DNA from: Tilletiaria anomala UBC 951
Taxonomy: Eukaryota > Basidiomycota > Exobasidiomycetes > Georgefischeriales > Tilletiariaceae
NCBI RefSeq assembly: GCF_000711695.1
Contig: NW_013546905.1
Location: forward strand, 1 to 54,454
Length of the DNA: 54,454 nucleotides
Direction: 5' to 3'
Below, piece after piece: positions 42,432 through 54,006 of this stretch; position 1 is the first letter of the stretch, and each line of letters starts with the position of its first letter. A program made the position numbers and the translations under genes. Below the pieces are notes generated by a model, which saw only the letters and a program-made list of their open reading frames with translations, did not search any database and had not been told where the DNA came from.

Positions 42432-44483
42432 ATGGACGCGGACCCAGAGGAAGAAGCGCGCGCAGCATTTGGAGCTTTCGCAAGTCCTTCTTCTTCTTCC
42501 TCGGCGCTAGCTTCAGAGCGGCCCAATGGGCCTGCAGCAGCCAAGTCAGCTCCTGCGGCTGCAGCGCCTTTACTAGACGAACATCGGCTCGAAGTGATGG
42601 CCAAGTCGCAGACCAAACCGCTTCCGGCGATCGGACAGAGAGATACGCAAGGGGTGCTACTGCTTCTTGTTTTTATACATGGGTGAGCGCAACGAGCGCT
42701 GGTACGGGTCATTCGGAGCGAAGCTAACATTTCATGTTCCGGTGCCCTACTTGCTCTTGCACGCGGCAGCTTCAAAGGCTCTGCCGAAACGACGTTCGAG
42801 GACTACCCCTCACGCCTCGCTCACATCCTCCGCGAAACATACCCTGCCCTTTCAGTGGAGACGCGCGTTTACCCCACGTACGATACGCGCGGTCAGCTTT
42901 CCACCGCCGTCGAGTCCTTCACCGAGTGGCTCATCGCGCTGTGTGTCAACTTGGAGTCCAAGCCGCTGCTCGATGAGAAGTCCGGCAGGCCCAAGGACCC
43001 CAAGGAGACGGGGCGCGGGGGCGGTGCGGGTAGCGTCAAGGTCATACTCTGCGGTCACTCTATGGGTGGACTCGTAGCGGCTGACGCAGCGCTCAGCATC
43101 GCCAACGAAGGCGGGCTGCGCGACGGCAAGCTATGGCCACGTGTCTGTGCCGTCCTGGCGTATGACACACCGGTGCGTCCTACCCTTTTCACCTTTCTGG
43201 CCATTTCCATTGACCTATGTTTGTTCTTCTGCCTCCCTGCAGTACCTCGGTGTACACCCAGCTGTCTTCAAACACAGCGTCGACAAATACAGCGGTTACG
43301 TCAAAGTCGCATCGGACGTCTCGTCCGCGCTAGCTCCGTTCGGCGCCGCGCTCGGTGCATCGCTCGGCTTCGGCGCAGCATCAACAGCTGCAGGCAGCAA
43401 CCGTAGCAACCGCTCTGGCAGCAGCGGCTGGGGGCGCTGGGCCACGACGGGTGCCGCTGCCCTAGCCGCAGGCGCGGCGGGCGCGGGCCTCTACGCATCG
43501 CGCGGCACGCTCGGCAGCTCGTACACCTGGATCAGCTCGCATCTCGACTTTGTCGGCACGCTGTGGGACCGGTCAGGTAGCGATCGTCGCATCGAAGAGC
43601 TGGGAAAGCTCGAGCAAGTCCTGTTTCATTGCTATTACACACGCTTGGGGCCCACCTCGAATGCGGTTTTCAGTAGTGGTGCGGGAGCTGCCAATGCCGG
43701 GACAAGCAGGGTATTCATCATCTTACCACCGGCGGACAAGGAAGTGGCCAAGTCCTTCACGCCTTGTGTCAACACGGTTAGTACTTTGCGTCGAGAGGTG
43801 CCCTTGGCTTGATCTGAGAGGGTTATCGATTTCGCTCACACCCTTCCTGGCTTTTCTGATCTTGTTTGGGTCGCATCAACAATAGCGAGCAAAGGATGAA
43901 GGTGAGCTCGCTTACATGTCGGCGCGGTGCAGGGAAAACCAAAGGGGTTGACTGACTCGTCCCTTTGTGTTCGATTTCTGCTCTTGCACAGTCGATGCAC
44001 ATATCAGCATGTTCAACCCCATGAACAACGATGATTACTACCGGATGGGGCAAGGTGCGTAGTCTGCACGGGAACCCTTTTTGAATGAGAAAAAGCTCTT
44101 TGCTGATGTGAAATTTGTCGGCTTCTGACCTGGCTGCATCTCGGCGATGCGCAGTATCCGCCCTGGTGATCGGCCGGTCGCTTGCCTCGGAGCGAATGAC
44201 AGGCACGCAATCGCGTTCGCAACGCGAAACGGACGCCGACGAGCCACCCCCGGACCGCATGCAAGGTTCTCGGCAGGGCGATCCAGAGATCCTAGCAGAG
44301 CAAGAGGCGCAAAAGGTGCAGCTGCAGGAGGAGGCGAATGCTGCTGCGGAGGAGGCGGACAAACAGCAGGAAGAGAGGGACCGGGAGATGGAGCGCAGGC
44401 GACATCTGGAGGCGTTAGAGCGGGGGACAAACGAGCGGCAAGGGCCTTCCGTGCCGCCGGAAGAGCCGAGTCCGTGGGCGTGA
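42432..44483 (+). CDS. Alpha/beta-hydrolase (lipase-like, GHSMGG serine hydrolase)
   Basis: Six exons: 42432-42682, 42770-43172, 43243-43776, 43886-43901 (16 nt), 43992-44054 and 44155-44483 (531 aa). The chosen ATG has context GCCAATGG. The fold starts with VLLLLVFIHGFKGSAETTFEDYP (oxyanion-hole HGF), followed by the nucleophile elbow GHSMGGLVAADAAL. The residues after it include AYDTPYLGVHP. The likely catalytic histidine is in VDAHISMFNPMNNDDYYRM, encoded across the micro-exon and the next exon. An Ala/Gly-rich hydrophobic stretch (TTGAAALAAGAAGAGLYA, near residue 300) could be membrane-associated. The C-terminus is a charged Glu/Gln/Arg coiled coil (EQEAQKVQLQEEANAAAEEA). It resembles fungal DUF676/PGAP1-type hydrolases. 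The substrate is unknown. Confidence 0.85.
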
Positions 44484-44594
44484 AGCCTCGCTTCTTTCTC
44501 TCCTTTGCATTTTAACCATCTTTCTCTTTTTGCAATACTGCACTGTATCATAGTACAAGCGTCATCTGTCACCTACGGAGTCCTCGGCACGATG

Positions 44595-45590
44595 CTACCG
44601 CTTCTGGCCATAGGCTTTGCCCGTCGCCGGATTCCGCAAGTCCTTGCCCACGGCGCCACCCATTTTGGTACGTTTGACATAGGCCTCGTAGCGATTATTA
44701 CTGGCCAAGAGTCGGTCTTTTCGATACCCGATATCGACATGCTGCGTGTCCTGTGCCTTCTTGATCCGTATCGGCCGCGAACCCACGTACTTGCCGTCCA
44801 TTTCCTTCCATGCTTTGAGAAAGTCCTCCGGATCGGCAAACGCGACAAACCCATAACCTTTGGATTTCAAGTCGCCCTTCTTGCGCACAACACGGGCTTT
44901 GGCGAAGGAGCTGTACTTTTCGAAGGCCGCAGTCAGGACTTCATCTGTTACGTCATTGCCCAGATCGCCAATGAAAAGTCGTTTGTGTGCTGAAAGTGAA
45001 CAGCCGGCACACACCATGGGTCAGTATGCTTTGGACATGGGCGCAGTGCTGATCAAAACAAGTAGAAGGAGTACGCACTCGGATCCCATTCTAGCAGGGT
45101 TGGATCTTCCCATATCTTCCCCGCTGCTTTCCTCAACACTGTTGTTCTGGTTTCTCCCTTCTGCAGCTTTCCAGCAAGCGGATTGCCATCCGCATCTTTC
45201 GGCCCTGGAACGAACTTCTTTGGCTTTCCGTCAGCATCCGTGGCAGCTGCTACTCCTGGCGTGGCACTTGCGGTTCCTGAAGTACTAGCATAGCCAGCAG
45301 CGTCGTAATTGTAAGCTGAAGCCTGCGTGGATAGGTCCGCGGCACTGTACCCCCCAGATCCATCGGCCGCCGCGGGGTATGAGCCATAAGCCCTATAGTA
45401 GCCGTCGTAGTCGAAGGTCCACTGATTCGTCGTGGCATCCCATGAGCTGCAAAGCAATCCAAGCGTTGTCACGAATACAACATATCTCGTATTTCTCCTC
45501 TAGAACTCACTAAAATGCAGCGTATGGATCTGTCGAGCTCCCGGCTGCGCTGCTTTGCGCGTACGAATAGTCGTACGGCTGGTAAGACAT
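44595..45590 (-). CDS. RNA-binding protein, RBM42-like (single RRM)
   Basis: Exons are 45590-45511, 45446-45079 and 44989-44595 (280 aa). The start MSYQPYDYSYAQSS opens a Tyr/Ser/Ala-rich N-terminal half, followed by KPKKFVPGPKDADGNPLAGK and VLRKAAGKIWEDPTLLEWDP. The intron join gives WDPTHKRLFIGDLGNDVTDEVL, the start of the RRM, with RNP2 LFIGDL near residue 155 and RNP1 KGYGFVAF near residue 200. EMDGKYVGSRPIRIKKA closes it. The WDP-x-H-x-RLF-x-GDLGN-x-VTD lead-in and the KYVGSRPI end are characteristic of RBM42, a factor linked to splicing and stress-granule mRNPs. The C-terminus is basic. The gene is convergent with the hydrolase, 111 bp between stops. Confidence 0.9.
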
Positions 45591-45965
45591 TCTGAAGGCT
45601 CTCTTGTGTGACCTTGTTAGTTGCGGGAACTATCTTTTGCATAGTAGATGGAGACTATATTGGCCCGAAGGAGACGAAGCATATGGATCTAGCACGAATA
45701 CTTACTAAAGGTGGACAAACGAACCCGATCGAAAAATGCGCTTGGCGAAAAGGGACGACGTCACGTTGGGTTATCGCAATAGTCGCGACGCAAAAAAGGT
45801 TGAGCTGCAAGCATAATTTCTGGGAGACTGGGTTGGTCGCTGACCACATCGTATGCAGCCTTTCCCTACACCAGCTCGTGCGTAGACTGTGGTACCCAGG
45901 ACAGCGTCGTAAGTGCTGCAAGGAGCACGGACTAGGCACGTCAGGGTGCTTGAGAGCAGCATGGC
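45591..45965. promoter_or_regulatory. Divergent promoter, RBM42-like / mitochondrial-like protein
   Basis: 375 bp between divergent start codons. No specific element stands out. Confidence 0.35.
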
Positions 45966-47229
45966 ATGGCACGCATCTTTGGCAGGCAACTGCTCAGCTA
46001 TGCATCCGCAGCTCTCGCACCATCTGGCCCGAACACGCTTTCGAACCATGGACGGGCAGCTGCGGCAAATCTCCCCGTTTGGGCGAGATATACAGTCTCT
46101 CGAAATATCAGCTTCCCTTCTGTGATACTGCCTCCCGAAGAAGCTGAGCTGGCCGAAGGAGAGTTGGATCTGAGCTACATTCGAGATGCTGCCCTGACAT
46201 CTCGTGAACGGCGATGGCTTGCGTACGACGGCCGGACACCCGATGTGCAGGCTCTTCTCAGGGATGTAGAAGCCGATTGGAAGCGCAGCATCCACTGTGA
46301 GCTCTTTCGCTATGGGTTCCAGATAGCTACATGCTCATGTCGCGCCTCTTCGCAGTAAATTTGCTGGCCACCCCGTTGAGAAGATGCTCCATCACGAAGA
46401 CGATGCTTCCGAGTGGTGAGGCAGACGGGGCAGAAAGGGTATTTGTTCCCTGGATGAGTGCTCATCGTCGCTCGCTCTTAATAGGACTCATGCTCAAGTT
46501 GAAGTTCAGACCCATACAACATGAATCCGCTATAGCGAGCAGCACCGCCGGCGGCAAACGAAACAAACACAATGGCGAATCAGTTCTAACCTTGAGACAG
46601 CTTGAACTGGTCCCAACTCCCTCTCTCTCTCAGCAGAAAGGATTCGTGGGCAAGAGTGCCTGGATCTTCTTACACTCAGACATGCTGGAAGCTGCTGTCA
46701 CGAAAAGTACGTGAGGCGGGGGAGAATACAAACGAGCGAGGCCGTGTCTCTCATGTCAGTTGTCTCCCTTTGCTGTTCAGGCATTCAACGACGCATTCGT
46801 CCGAACGGAACATCCGTGAGCATGCCTAGTGCGGATACGCTCGCTACGCTTGCGCACGCCGCACTCAAGCAAGATGCGCTGCAGTGTGCTGGCTTCAGCG
46901 AGGCCGATGCAAGCTTTGTACACGCCAGTCGCGAGCAAGCGGATGACGCAGGAGACGGCATTGCCCCAAAGATCGAATCCGAGCACTCTCCAAAATCGCA
47001 TCTGATAGGGAGGGCATCTGCGTTGCTGGCCAGCATTCCGGATTCACAAGAGGGAGAGGCAGTCCAAGTCGGCGAAGGAATGCTGAAACATGCGGAACAG
47101 CTCATTCGCCATGCGCGAACGCAATCGCCGATCGTAAATCACGCCGAGACGTCTGAAATCTCGCACAAGCAGCTGATGACCACAGCGATGGCGCTATGGC
47201 GGCTTCGCATGTGGGCAGTGGGCCCTTGA
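45966..47229 (+). CDS. Putative mitochondrial protein of unknown function
   Basis: Exons are 45966-46296, 46356-46706 and 46781-47229 (376 aa). I do not recognise the family. The N-terminus (MARIFGRQLLSYASAALAP, then Arg/Ser-rich to WARYTVSRNIS) looks like a mitochondrial presequence. A soluble domain follows with LDLSYIRDAALTSRERRWLAYDG and DVQALLRDVEADWKRSIH. The middle contains VFVPWMSAHRRSLLIGLMLKLKF and GFVGKSAWIFLHSDMLEAAV. The C-terminal third is helical and acidic (ADTLATLAHAALKQDALQC, GMLKHAEQLIRHART, QLMTTAMALWRLRMWAV). All three exons join in frame at good GT-AG sites, supporting a real gene. A competing frame in exon 2 (FAGHPVEKMLHHEDD) also looks protein-like but does not fit the splice phase. 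Confidence 0.7.
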
Positions 47230-47318
47230 ACCGCGCGCGAACGGCATGTATTAAGCAATCTTAGAATAAACGTGAGCATTACACGGTACGCTTGCGTGAA
47301 GCTGCACAGCTCTGTCAT

Positions 47319-48164
47319 CTAGCTGGCGTAGTTCCTGTACGCCATCCAGAGGCCGAGGAAGACGAGTGGGAGGAACATGAGAAGCGGGCTGAGTTCAAAG
47401 CGAAAAGGGAAGGCGAAAAAATGGGGGGGGGGTCAGCAGTCTTGCCTTGGGCGCGAACACGCCGATTGCGAATTCGAGAAAGGCTCACTTGCTTGCAGAT
47501 GCCGCTGTTGGGTCGACGGAAGCGGACTTGGGCTTCTGGGGTGCGATCTGTCGGGAGTAAAAGGGCAAGAGCAAGCAATGTGAGCCACATCTGCTGGGTT
47601 CGATCAGGGTACCCAGCGACGAATCTGTCGAGGAGCAACTCCTTCGTTCCCCGCCGAGACCGAGAGCTGTTCCCAACCGCTCAAAATGACAGCCCTGGCG
47701 GACAGAACAAAGCTGATGTCACAGCCTCTACCTATGCACTGATGCAGACGTACCTTCGCGCCCTCGAGTTCGCCAACGAGCATTGGTCCCAGCAACTCCC
47801 GTGCGTCTTCCGAGTGGCCAACATCCTCGAACGCCTCCGTAGCATCCTTGCCGCCCTCTGTGACCAGGACCTCGTCACCACCTGGGTGCTCGTCCATGAA
47901 TTTGGAGACATCGTAGACTGGAAACAACACAAAGGTAGCCGCAGAAACAGGATCAGCGATACGATGGCCGACACATGAACTACTGGCCAGAGCTGCCTCG
48001 GAGAGGGAGACTCGAAGCGCCATCGTGCCTGCGTAGGGGGGTAGCTTCTGGCAGCATATCACACACTAACCTTTACCACCGATGCTCAGCCACAGGTCAC
48101 CGTGATCCTTGTGCTGCTGCAGCTGCTCCAAGGTGATCTTCTTCGTGCCGCCGTTTTCGGACAT
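47319..48164 (-). CDS. CYB5: Cytochrome b5 (tail-anchored)
   Basis: A small ER haem protein that passes electrons to desaturases, sterol enzymes and P450s. Exons are 48164-48071, 47917-47754, 47547-47489 and 47388-47319 (128 aa). It begins [39 protein letters not shown] and has both haem-ligand histidines: H42 in [10 protein letters not shown] and H66 in [21 protein letters not shown] ends the haem fold. A short linker ([17 protein letters not shown]) leads to a C-terminal membrane anchor, [21 protein letters not shown], encoded by the last exon. That exon also places the stop in a position typical of the family. Introns of 153 and 206 nt are longer than usual here. A run of G residues lies in the last intron (near 47422). 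Confidence 0.95.
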
Positions 48165-48773
48165 TTTAGCGAGTGTGCGTGGGAGGGCGTTTGGGCGGGT
48201 CGGGTAAAAGCTGCGCGACAGAGCGAGGGTCCTGCTTCCGGCTGTGCAATCGAGCAGGAAAGCCTATCTGTCAAGAAGAGAGGTGCTGATTGTGGGGAAT
48301 AGAGGGGAGGTGATCCAAGTTCGTCGACGATGGTAGTATGGACATGGAGATCTCACGCCGCCAGAATTTCATTTCTCTGCTGACAATTCTTCAGTATATC
48401 GCCTGGCGCTGCAGCGCTCGCGGGGTACTACGGGTAACGGGCCCACTCTCTCACACGGATGCACTTCCCAAGCGCACTTGTGTGTGTCTCTGTCGCGTCG
48501 GGGACCGAGGCCTGTGAAATGTGCAGCCACAAATAGAGCGCAGATCGGATTTACAAAAGATGCACAGAGTCCCTCTCGGCCGGGAATGCCGCTTCACAAG
48601 CCCACGTCGCCGCTGACATTTCCTTCGCATGAGGGACCGTAGTGTGCACAAAGGCAACATCTCGCTTGAATGTGCACCAACTGATCTGTCCTGACGATGC
48701 ACAGCACTCAAGCCTATTCCAAGGGAAGCAAAAGTCTGCACGCCGCTGAGCATGTCTGCGTAGCCGCGTCGCT
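48165..48773. other. Intergenic region upstream of cytochrome b5
   Basis: 609 bp between the CTNNBL1-like stop and the cytochrome b5 start, both genes leftward. It should hold the cytochrome b5 promoter. No coding sequence is recognised. Confidence 0.4.
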
Positions 48774-51219
48774 TCAATCTTCATTCAGCAGCTGATTGAC
48801 TAGATCGACAATGACCTCGCGCTGAGTCGGCTGCTCCGCCTTCCCCCCACCGCTGTCTGTGTCTGTGCCGTTGTTCACCTTGCCTGCGGCGCCATCGACC
48901 ACGTCGTCCTCACCGTCTCCTAGATCGTAATAATACGCCTGCAGATTCTCCGCAACGTCCTTGCTGAGTCGTTGCCCCCGTCGCAAGAGAAGCATCTTGG
49001 CATAGTCCCGTACGCCGTCATCTTCGACGCAGACCCATGCGAGGATGTAATCGCACAGTTGCAATGCGAACAAGCCTGACTCGAGACGCTCGAGATGGAG
49101 CAATTCCTTGGCTTCCTGTTCGTCCTCTCCTAACTCGAGCTGCTTTTCAAGGAATAAGAAGAGAAAGAAGAGAAAGTCAGCGCCAAGCTCGTCAGGTGGG
49201 GTGTGCAGCCTGGCGCGACTTACCCTCCCTGCCGCAGACTGCTCCGCGTCCGCGCGGGCGAGTCGTTCCCTGAATCGTTCTCGCAACTCGAGCAGACGAT
49301 CTAGCTTCTCGTAATCCTTCTCGACAAACTTGGCTAGAAATCGTATCCGCTCCATGCTATCCCGAGGCAGTGCGTTCAGCAAGGAGACCATGATTGACAG
49401 AACATGCTCTTCGTCTTCAGCCGTAATGTCGTGTCCTTCCCTGCGTTTGCCATTGTTCTGCGTGCGGGACAAGAGAGGAGAGGGTCAGTTGTAGCTCGCG
49501 AGCGTTGAGAAAAAAAGCGTTGGCCCTCACCCTCGCCATGAGTAGCTGGAATAGACTCTTTAGCCCAAGAGACTCAACGAACCGCAAGCAAGCCACCTTT
49601 CCCTTTGGCCCCGACATGGCATGATCGAGCACTTTGACAGCCTTTAACCTCGAAGAAAGCTTGGAGCGCGACATGATAACCATCAGCTCTACACCCTCAT
49701 TCTTGAGAAAGACCTGCTTGTTGCCATCGTCCGCGAGCAGCGCGCACAGAGCGTCGAACAAGTTCTCCATGAACTCCGTCTCGTCGGCATCGACCGGATC
49801 TCGTTTGCGGAAAGCAGAGAGCCCCCTGAGCAGGCCGTCGATCGCATCCATTTTGCCGCCGACGACCTTCTTCGCATCTGCGCCGCTGTTTTGCGAAACG
49901 TGCTGGCAGAGGACAGCGAGCAACTCGGCTGCGTAGCCCTTGTTCTGCGAGAAGCCTCCCTTGGCGTTGACGAGCTCCAGGAGACGGTTGACGAGGCGCT
50001 CGTTGGTTGCTAGCTTGCTTGCGACGTTGCCATTGAGTCCGATCAAGTTATCCAGCGCGGCAAAAGTGTGGTAGATACCTTGCTCATCTGCATCTTGCTC
50101 TGCCCCGGACTTTTTGACAAGGTTGATGAAGCGGTCCAAATTCGAGAGTAGAAGGTCCAGGATTTGATTCTTGAGCTGGACAGCCGCGATAGAACATTTA
50201 GTAGGCTTGGCTTGTAAGTCCTGAAGTAGGACAGAGACTCACCAAGGCATCAACAAAGATTGACATCGCCGACTCTGCCATCTGCCGTCCATTCTCCTCG
50301 GCGCCTTCCAGCACATCGTCATCCGTCAGTTCCTCAATGAGGGTGACGACGGCCACGACGATGTCTTCGTTCTCGTGCGACATGAGCGAGCACAACGATG
50401 CAGGTATGTCGTTCTTGATTGCCTCCTTGTATAGTAGCGCTGGATTTGTGGTGAGGATGACGAGTGCCCGAATTTCGCCGTCCAAGTCCGCTTCTGATTC
50501 TATAAACCTGCGACACAGCGTATTTCCAAGCATGTGAGCTGCTTGCAGTTTAAAGTCTATTCCAATACGTTGAGCTCACTTCTTTGGGTCATCAGCGTGC
50601 TTCATACGCATCTCTTGATTACGATTGATAGTTCTCTCGAAGCGCACAAGCTGCTTCTTGAGAACTGAGATCTCTGTCGACTGCCATGGGTTGCACATTG
50701 AGCATCGCGCTTTTTCTATCACTCAATTTGGTGTTGGAATTGACTCACCTGACTGGCCGGCCCCGAGTCCTCCTCCTGGTCAAGAATGTCCAGTATTCGC
50801 CTCTGCTGATCCGTCAGTCCACCACCAAAGAACCTGCTGTCCTCTTCTTCGTCGCCTTGCTCCATCGCCGAGTGGCCTTCTGACTCCATCGAACCCATGG
50901 AAGGTCCGTACACGTCCTCGTCATCATCGTCTTGCACTGTGGCTCTCAGCGTCGGCCGGGCCCGCGAAGGCCCAGCGACACCATCCTGCTGATCAGCATC
51001 TCGAAGACCTGTGGCCTCAACTGCAGATTCGCGCGAAGCGTGTGCAGCTGCTGCTTCGGGCGTCCAGCTGCCCTTTTTGAGCGCCGAAGCGGGTAGGTTT
51101 GGTCGCTTTGAGCGTTGGGCGTCCGTCCAAAACGCTCGTCAGTTGTCAATGCTGAACGCGGGACCAGCAGCGGCCTGAGCCGCGCGCAGACTCACCTTGA
51201 AGAGCTTGTCGATATCCAT
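48774..51219 (-). CDS. CTNNBL1: Beta-catenin-like protein 1 homologue (CTNNBL1, Prp19-complex-associated)
   Basis: CTNNBL1 is an armadillo-repeat protein associated with the CDC5/PRP19 spliceosome complex. Seven exons: 51219-51196 (24 nt), 51105-50749, 50680-50580, 50507-50243, 50175-49531, 49457-49224 and 49142-48774 (664 aa). It opens MDIDKLFK, then a polar region with acidic runs. The conserved part starts LKKQLVRFERTINRNQEMRMKHADDPKKFIESEADLD and continues with SHENEDIVVAVVTLIEELTDDDVL, MENLFDALCALLADDGNKQVFLKNEGVELM, SRLKAVKVLDHAMSGPKG and RLESGLFALQLCDYILAW, all clear CTNNBL1 landmarks. The acceptor of exon 2 (CAAAG) is weak and less certain. Intron 6 (81 nt) is a multiple of three with no stop. 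Confidence 0.94.
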
Positions 51220-51762
51220 CTTGCGGAGTGTGCGGGTCTGTACGCGCCTACAGGTCGCGTCGCTTCTCAATCGTCCGCGGCAAAGCTGACGGGAGGCGGG
51301 TCAGCACTTGAGGATCTCCACGCGGATGAGCTGGAATGTGTTTGGTCAGGCAGACCAATCGACTGGGAGAATGTGCGTGCAGCCTGTTCCCGGTTGAATG
51401 CAGGCAACAAGAGACACGAGAGGCTTTAACGGACGCCGAGAACCAACGAGGCACACCATCTCGCGCAGCGACTTGCGATGAGATGAGATCAATAAATTCA
51501 CTCGGCCGAGAGTTGCCTCGGGGAGGGCTCCACAAGGACATCTCGTGAAGAGCTAGATGTAGATTGATTTTAAGCAATGTGGGCAGAACTCAGAAGCAAG
51601 CGACAAAGCTCGAAACGACAAAGGGCAAACAAGCCAACCAGCCAGCCCGGGAGCAGCGGCGGCGGCGAGACGCCTGTGCGGTATATGTCTGATGCTGTCG
51701 TGGGACCAAAAAAATACAACGTGAACAACCCATCACAAGTTCCCTCGTTTCTAAAGACTAGA
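51220..51762. other. Intergenic region upstream of the CTNNBL1-like gene
   Basis: 543 bp between the sugar-transporter stop and the CTNNBL1-like start, both leftward. No coding sequence is recognised. Confidence 0.4.
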
Positions 51763-54006
51763 CTATTTCGAAAAATCGTGGGTGGCCGTCTGCACCCCGC
51801 CAACTGCGCTGGCATGATCCTTCTCCTCGGGAGTCATCTTGCCGGAACTGGTGCTGCGCCGCGCGAGGTCATCGTTGTCACTGTCCTGGCCGTGCTGTAA
51901 GTGCCGTTGGCGCATGGCCTGCTCAACGTCCGCGCCCCCGCCGCCGCGGGCGTCGTGCGGGATGTCGGCGGTGCCGCCGACGCGCGCTAGGAGTTCTTCG
52001 CGGAAGCGACGGCGCTTGGCGAAGCTCATATCCGCGATGGAGCGGCGAATGATGTTGCCCTCGAAGGCGTAGTGCATCGTCTCAAGCGTCAGCCCGGCCG
52101 GTTCGGGCAGGAAAAAGGTCGCAAACGCAACGCCGAAAAGCGTGACGGTTGCAAAGATGAAGAAGACACCAAAGCCGCCAGTGGTGATGCGCAGGCGCGT
52201 GAAGGTGTAGCTGCGGAAGCGGGTGCGGTTGCGGCATATGTCAGTACGGGCACTGTAGTATGTAAGCAATCGCACCGCCAAACTCGAGCGTCGCACGCAC
52301 GCAATAGTAAAGTTAAAAAGCCACTGTGTCATGGCAGCGATGGAGACGGCGAGGCCGCGGAGGTGGTTTGGGGCGACTTCGGCAGACATGCTCCAGCAGG
52401 TGCCGCTCCAGCCGAGGCCGAAAAAGGTAACGTAGACGTAGACTAGCACGATGGCTGCGTAGCCGCCTGCGGTGGGCGTCGCCGACGCCGACGTGGAGGG
52501 CCCGGCGACTTTGAGATAGGCACCGATGTAGATCAGGCACAGCGCTTGGCCGAGGCCGCCGATGACTAGCGCCCACTTGCGGCCAATCTGCTCGATGGCG
52601 AACATCAGGAAGAACGCCGTCGTCACGATCTTGACTACGCCGTAGACCCCCGTCGCCAGCTGCAGACAGCAAGAGGGTGGCATCAGCAATTCCGCGCATG
52701 ACGACTGTGCCCCCCGCCAAAACATGCGTCCGAGCTCACCAGTCCGCCAGAGGTGCCAGAGATACCGAGACTTTGGAAGATGATCGGCGAGTAGTAGGTG
52801 ACTCTGCGCACATAATAGAGGGTCGGGTCAGGATGCGCTATGCGGCAACAGGGGGTACGGGCGAAGCGACGCACGAATTGGCACCGGTCCACTGCTGGAT
52901 GGTCATACTGCAAGGGCCCAAAGCGCGCAAAGAAGGATATGGATCAGCAGCTGCAAACGAGTAGCATATGCGCGCTTGCACGCACATGGACATCTGGATG
53001 CCGACGGTGCGGTAGAAGAGGCGCTTATCGCTGATGACCTCACGGAAGAGCTGCGCCTTGTTCATATGCGGTCGTGAGTCGAGGTCTGCCTGGATCTCGT
53101 TGACGATGCCCTGTACCTTTGGGTGGTCCACGGGGAGGCGGTGGAGGCGTGAGAGTGCGCTCTCGGCCTCGGCGCGCCGGCTACGCGTCAGGAGCCAGCG
53201 CGGCGACTCGGGTTGGAAGAGCATGCCGACGAACAGCAGGACACCGGGGATGCACTGCAGGGCGAAGCTCTTCTGCCACATGGCTGGGTCGTACTGGTCG
53301 CGCGTATGGATCTGGATGCCATAGTCTAATGCGGTGGTGAGAGAGGCAGGAAGGTCAGCATACACCCAGTGCACACGTGTGCAGGGATGCCAGCTGGCCC
53401 AAACCACTCACTGATGAAATAGGCAAGACAGATGCCGGTGACGTTCAAGAGCTGGTATAAGCCTCCGACGCGGCCGCGGATTGCCTTGGGAGCGCACTCG
53501 GCAATGTACGTGGAACACGTTGCGGACGTGAGGCCGACGCCGAAGCCACCAATGGCGCGGCCTGCGTACAACTGTCCGAGAGCGGTGGAGCGGGTCTGTC
53601 CATGGAGCGCAGAGGTGGTTTGGATGATGGATCCTACGAGGAAGATGATCGAGGCGACGTGGAGGACCCGCTTGCGACCGAGGAGATCCGGAAGGAAGAG
53701 GCCTGAGGCGGCACCAAAGAAGCAGCCTGCGATGAGCACTGAGACGATGTTGGATTGGAGCGCGGCGAGGACGATGGGGCCGTCTGCCTGAGCCTTGTCG
53801 AGACCAAAGGAGCGCTGGAACGAGTCGAACTTGAGCACACCGCCAATCAACCCCGAGTCCCAGCCAAAGGCGAGGCCACCAAAGGCTGCGCAGACGGCAT
53901 TGAGGTAGATGCGCCAGTGCTCGCGCGCCTCTTGGATCCCGCCACGGAGGTAGCCGATGGAGGGCTCCTGGTTGCGCAGGTCGACGCCCTGTTTCGTGAC
54001 GGTCAT
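51763..54006 (-). CDS. MFS sugar-type transporter (hexose/quinate permease-like)
   Basis: A 12-helix proton-coupled sugar porter. Six exons: 54006-53412, 53325-52986, 52907-52875 (33 nt), 52803-52740, 52659-52301 and 52210-51763 (612 aa). Sugar-porter signatures appear in order: FGWDSGLIGGVL in helix 1, LPDLLGRKRVLHVASIIF (the D-x-x-GRK loop), YAGRAIGGFGVGLTSATCSTYIAECAPKAIRGRVGGLYQL, QPESPRWLLTRSR after helix 6, IMTIQQWTGANS-VTYYSPIIFQSLG in helix 7 (spanning three exons), EQIGRKWALVIGG, and FFLPEPAGLTLETM at the end of helix 12. The cytoplasmic tail is long and charged (AMRQRHLQHGQDSDNDD). QQWTGxN-x-x-x-YYSP resembles quinate/hexose permeases; the substrate is not settled. The start was chosen at the first ATG before the conserved N-terminal segment. 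Confidence 0.92.

Noticed and set aside
41951-42775. 274-codon minus-strand open frame
   Set aside because: Lies mostly in the divergent intergenic region and overlaps the hydrolase's first exon antisense; no recognisable protein features.
46356-46416. Alternative reading FAGHPVEKMLHHEDDASEW in exon 2 of the mitochondrial-like gene
   Set aside because: It looks protein-like but needs a different splice phase from exon 1 and ends at once in a stop; the other frame stays open for over 110 codons and joins exon 3.
47292-47978. 228-codon plus-strand open frame
   Set aside because: Antisense to cytochrome b5 exons and introns, with no conserved character.
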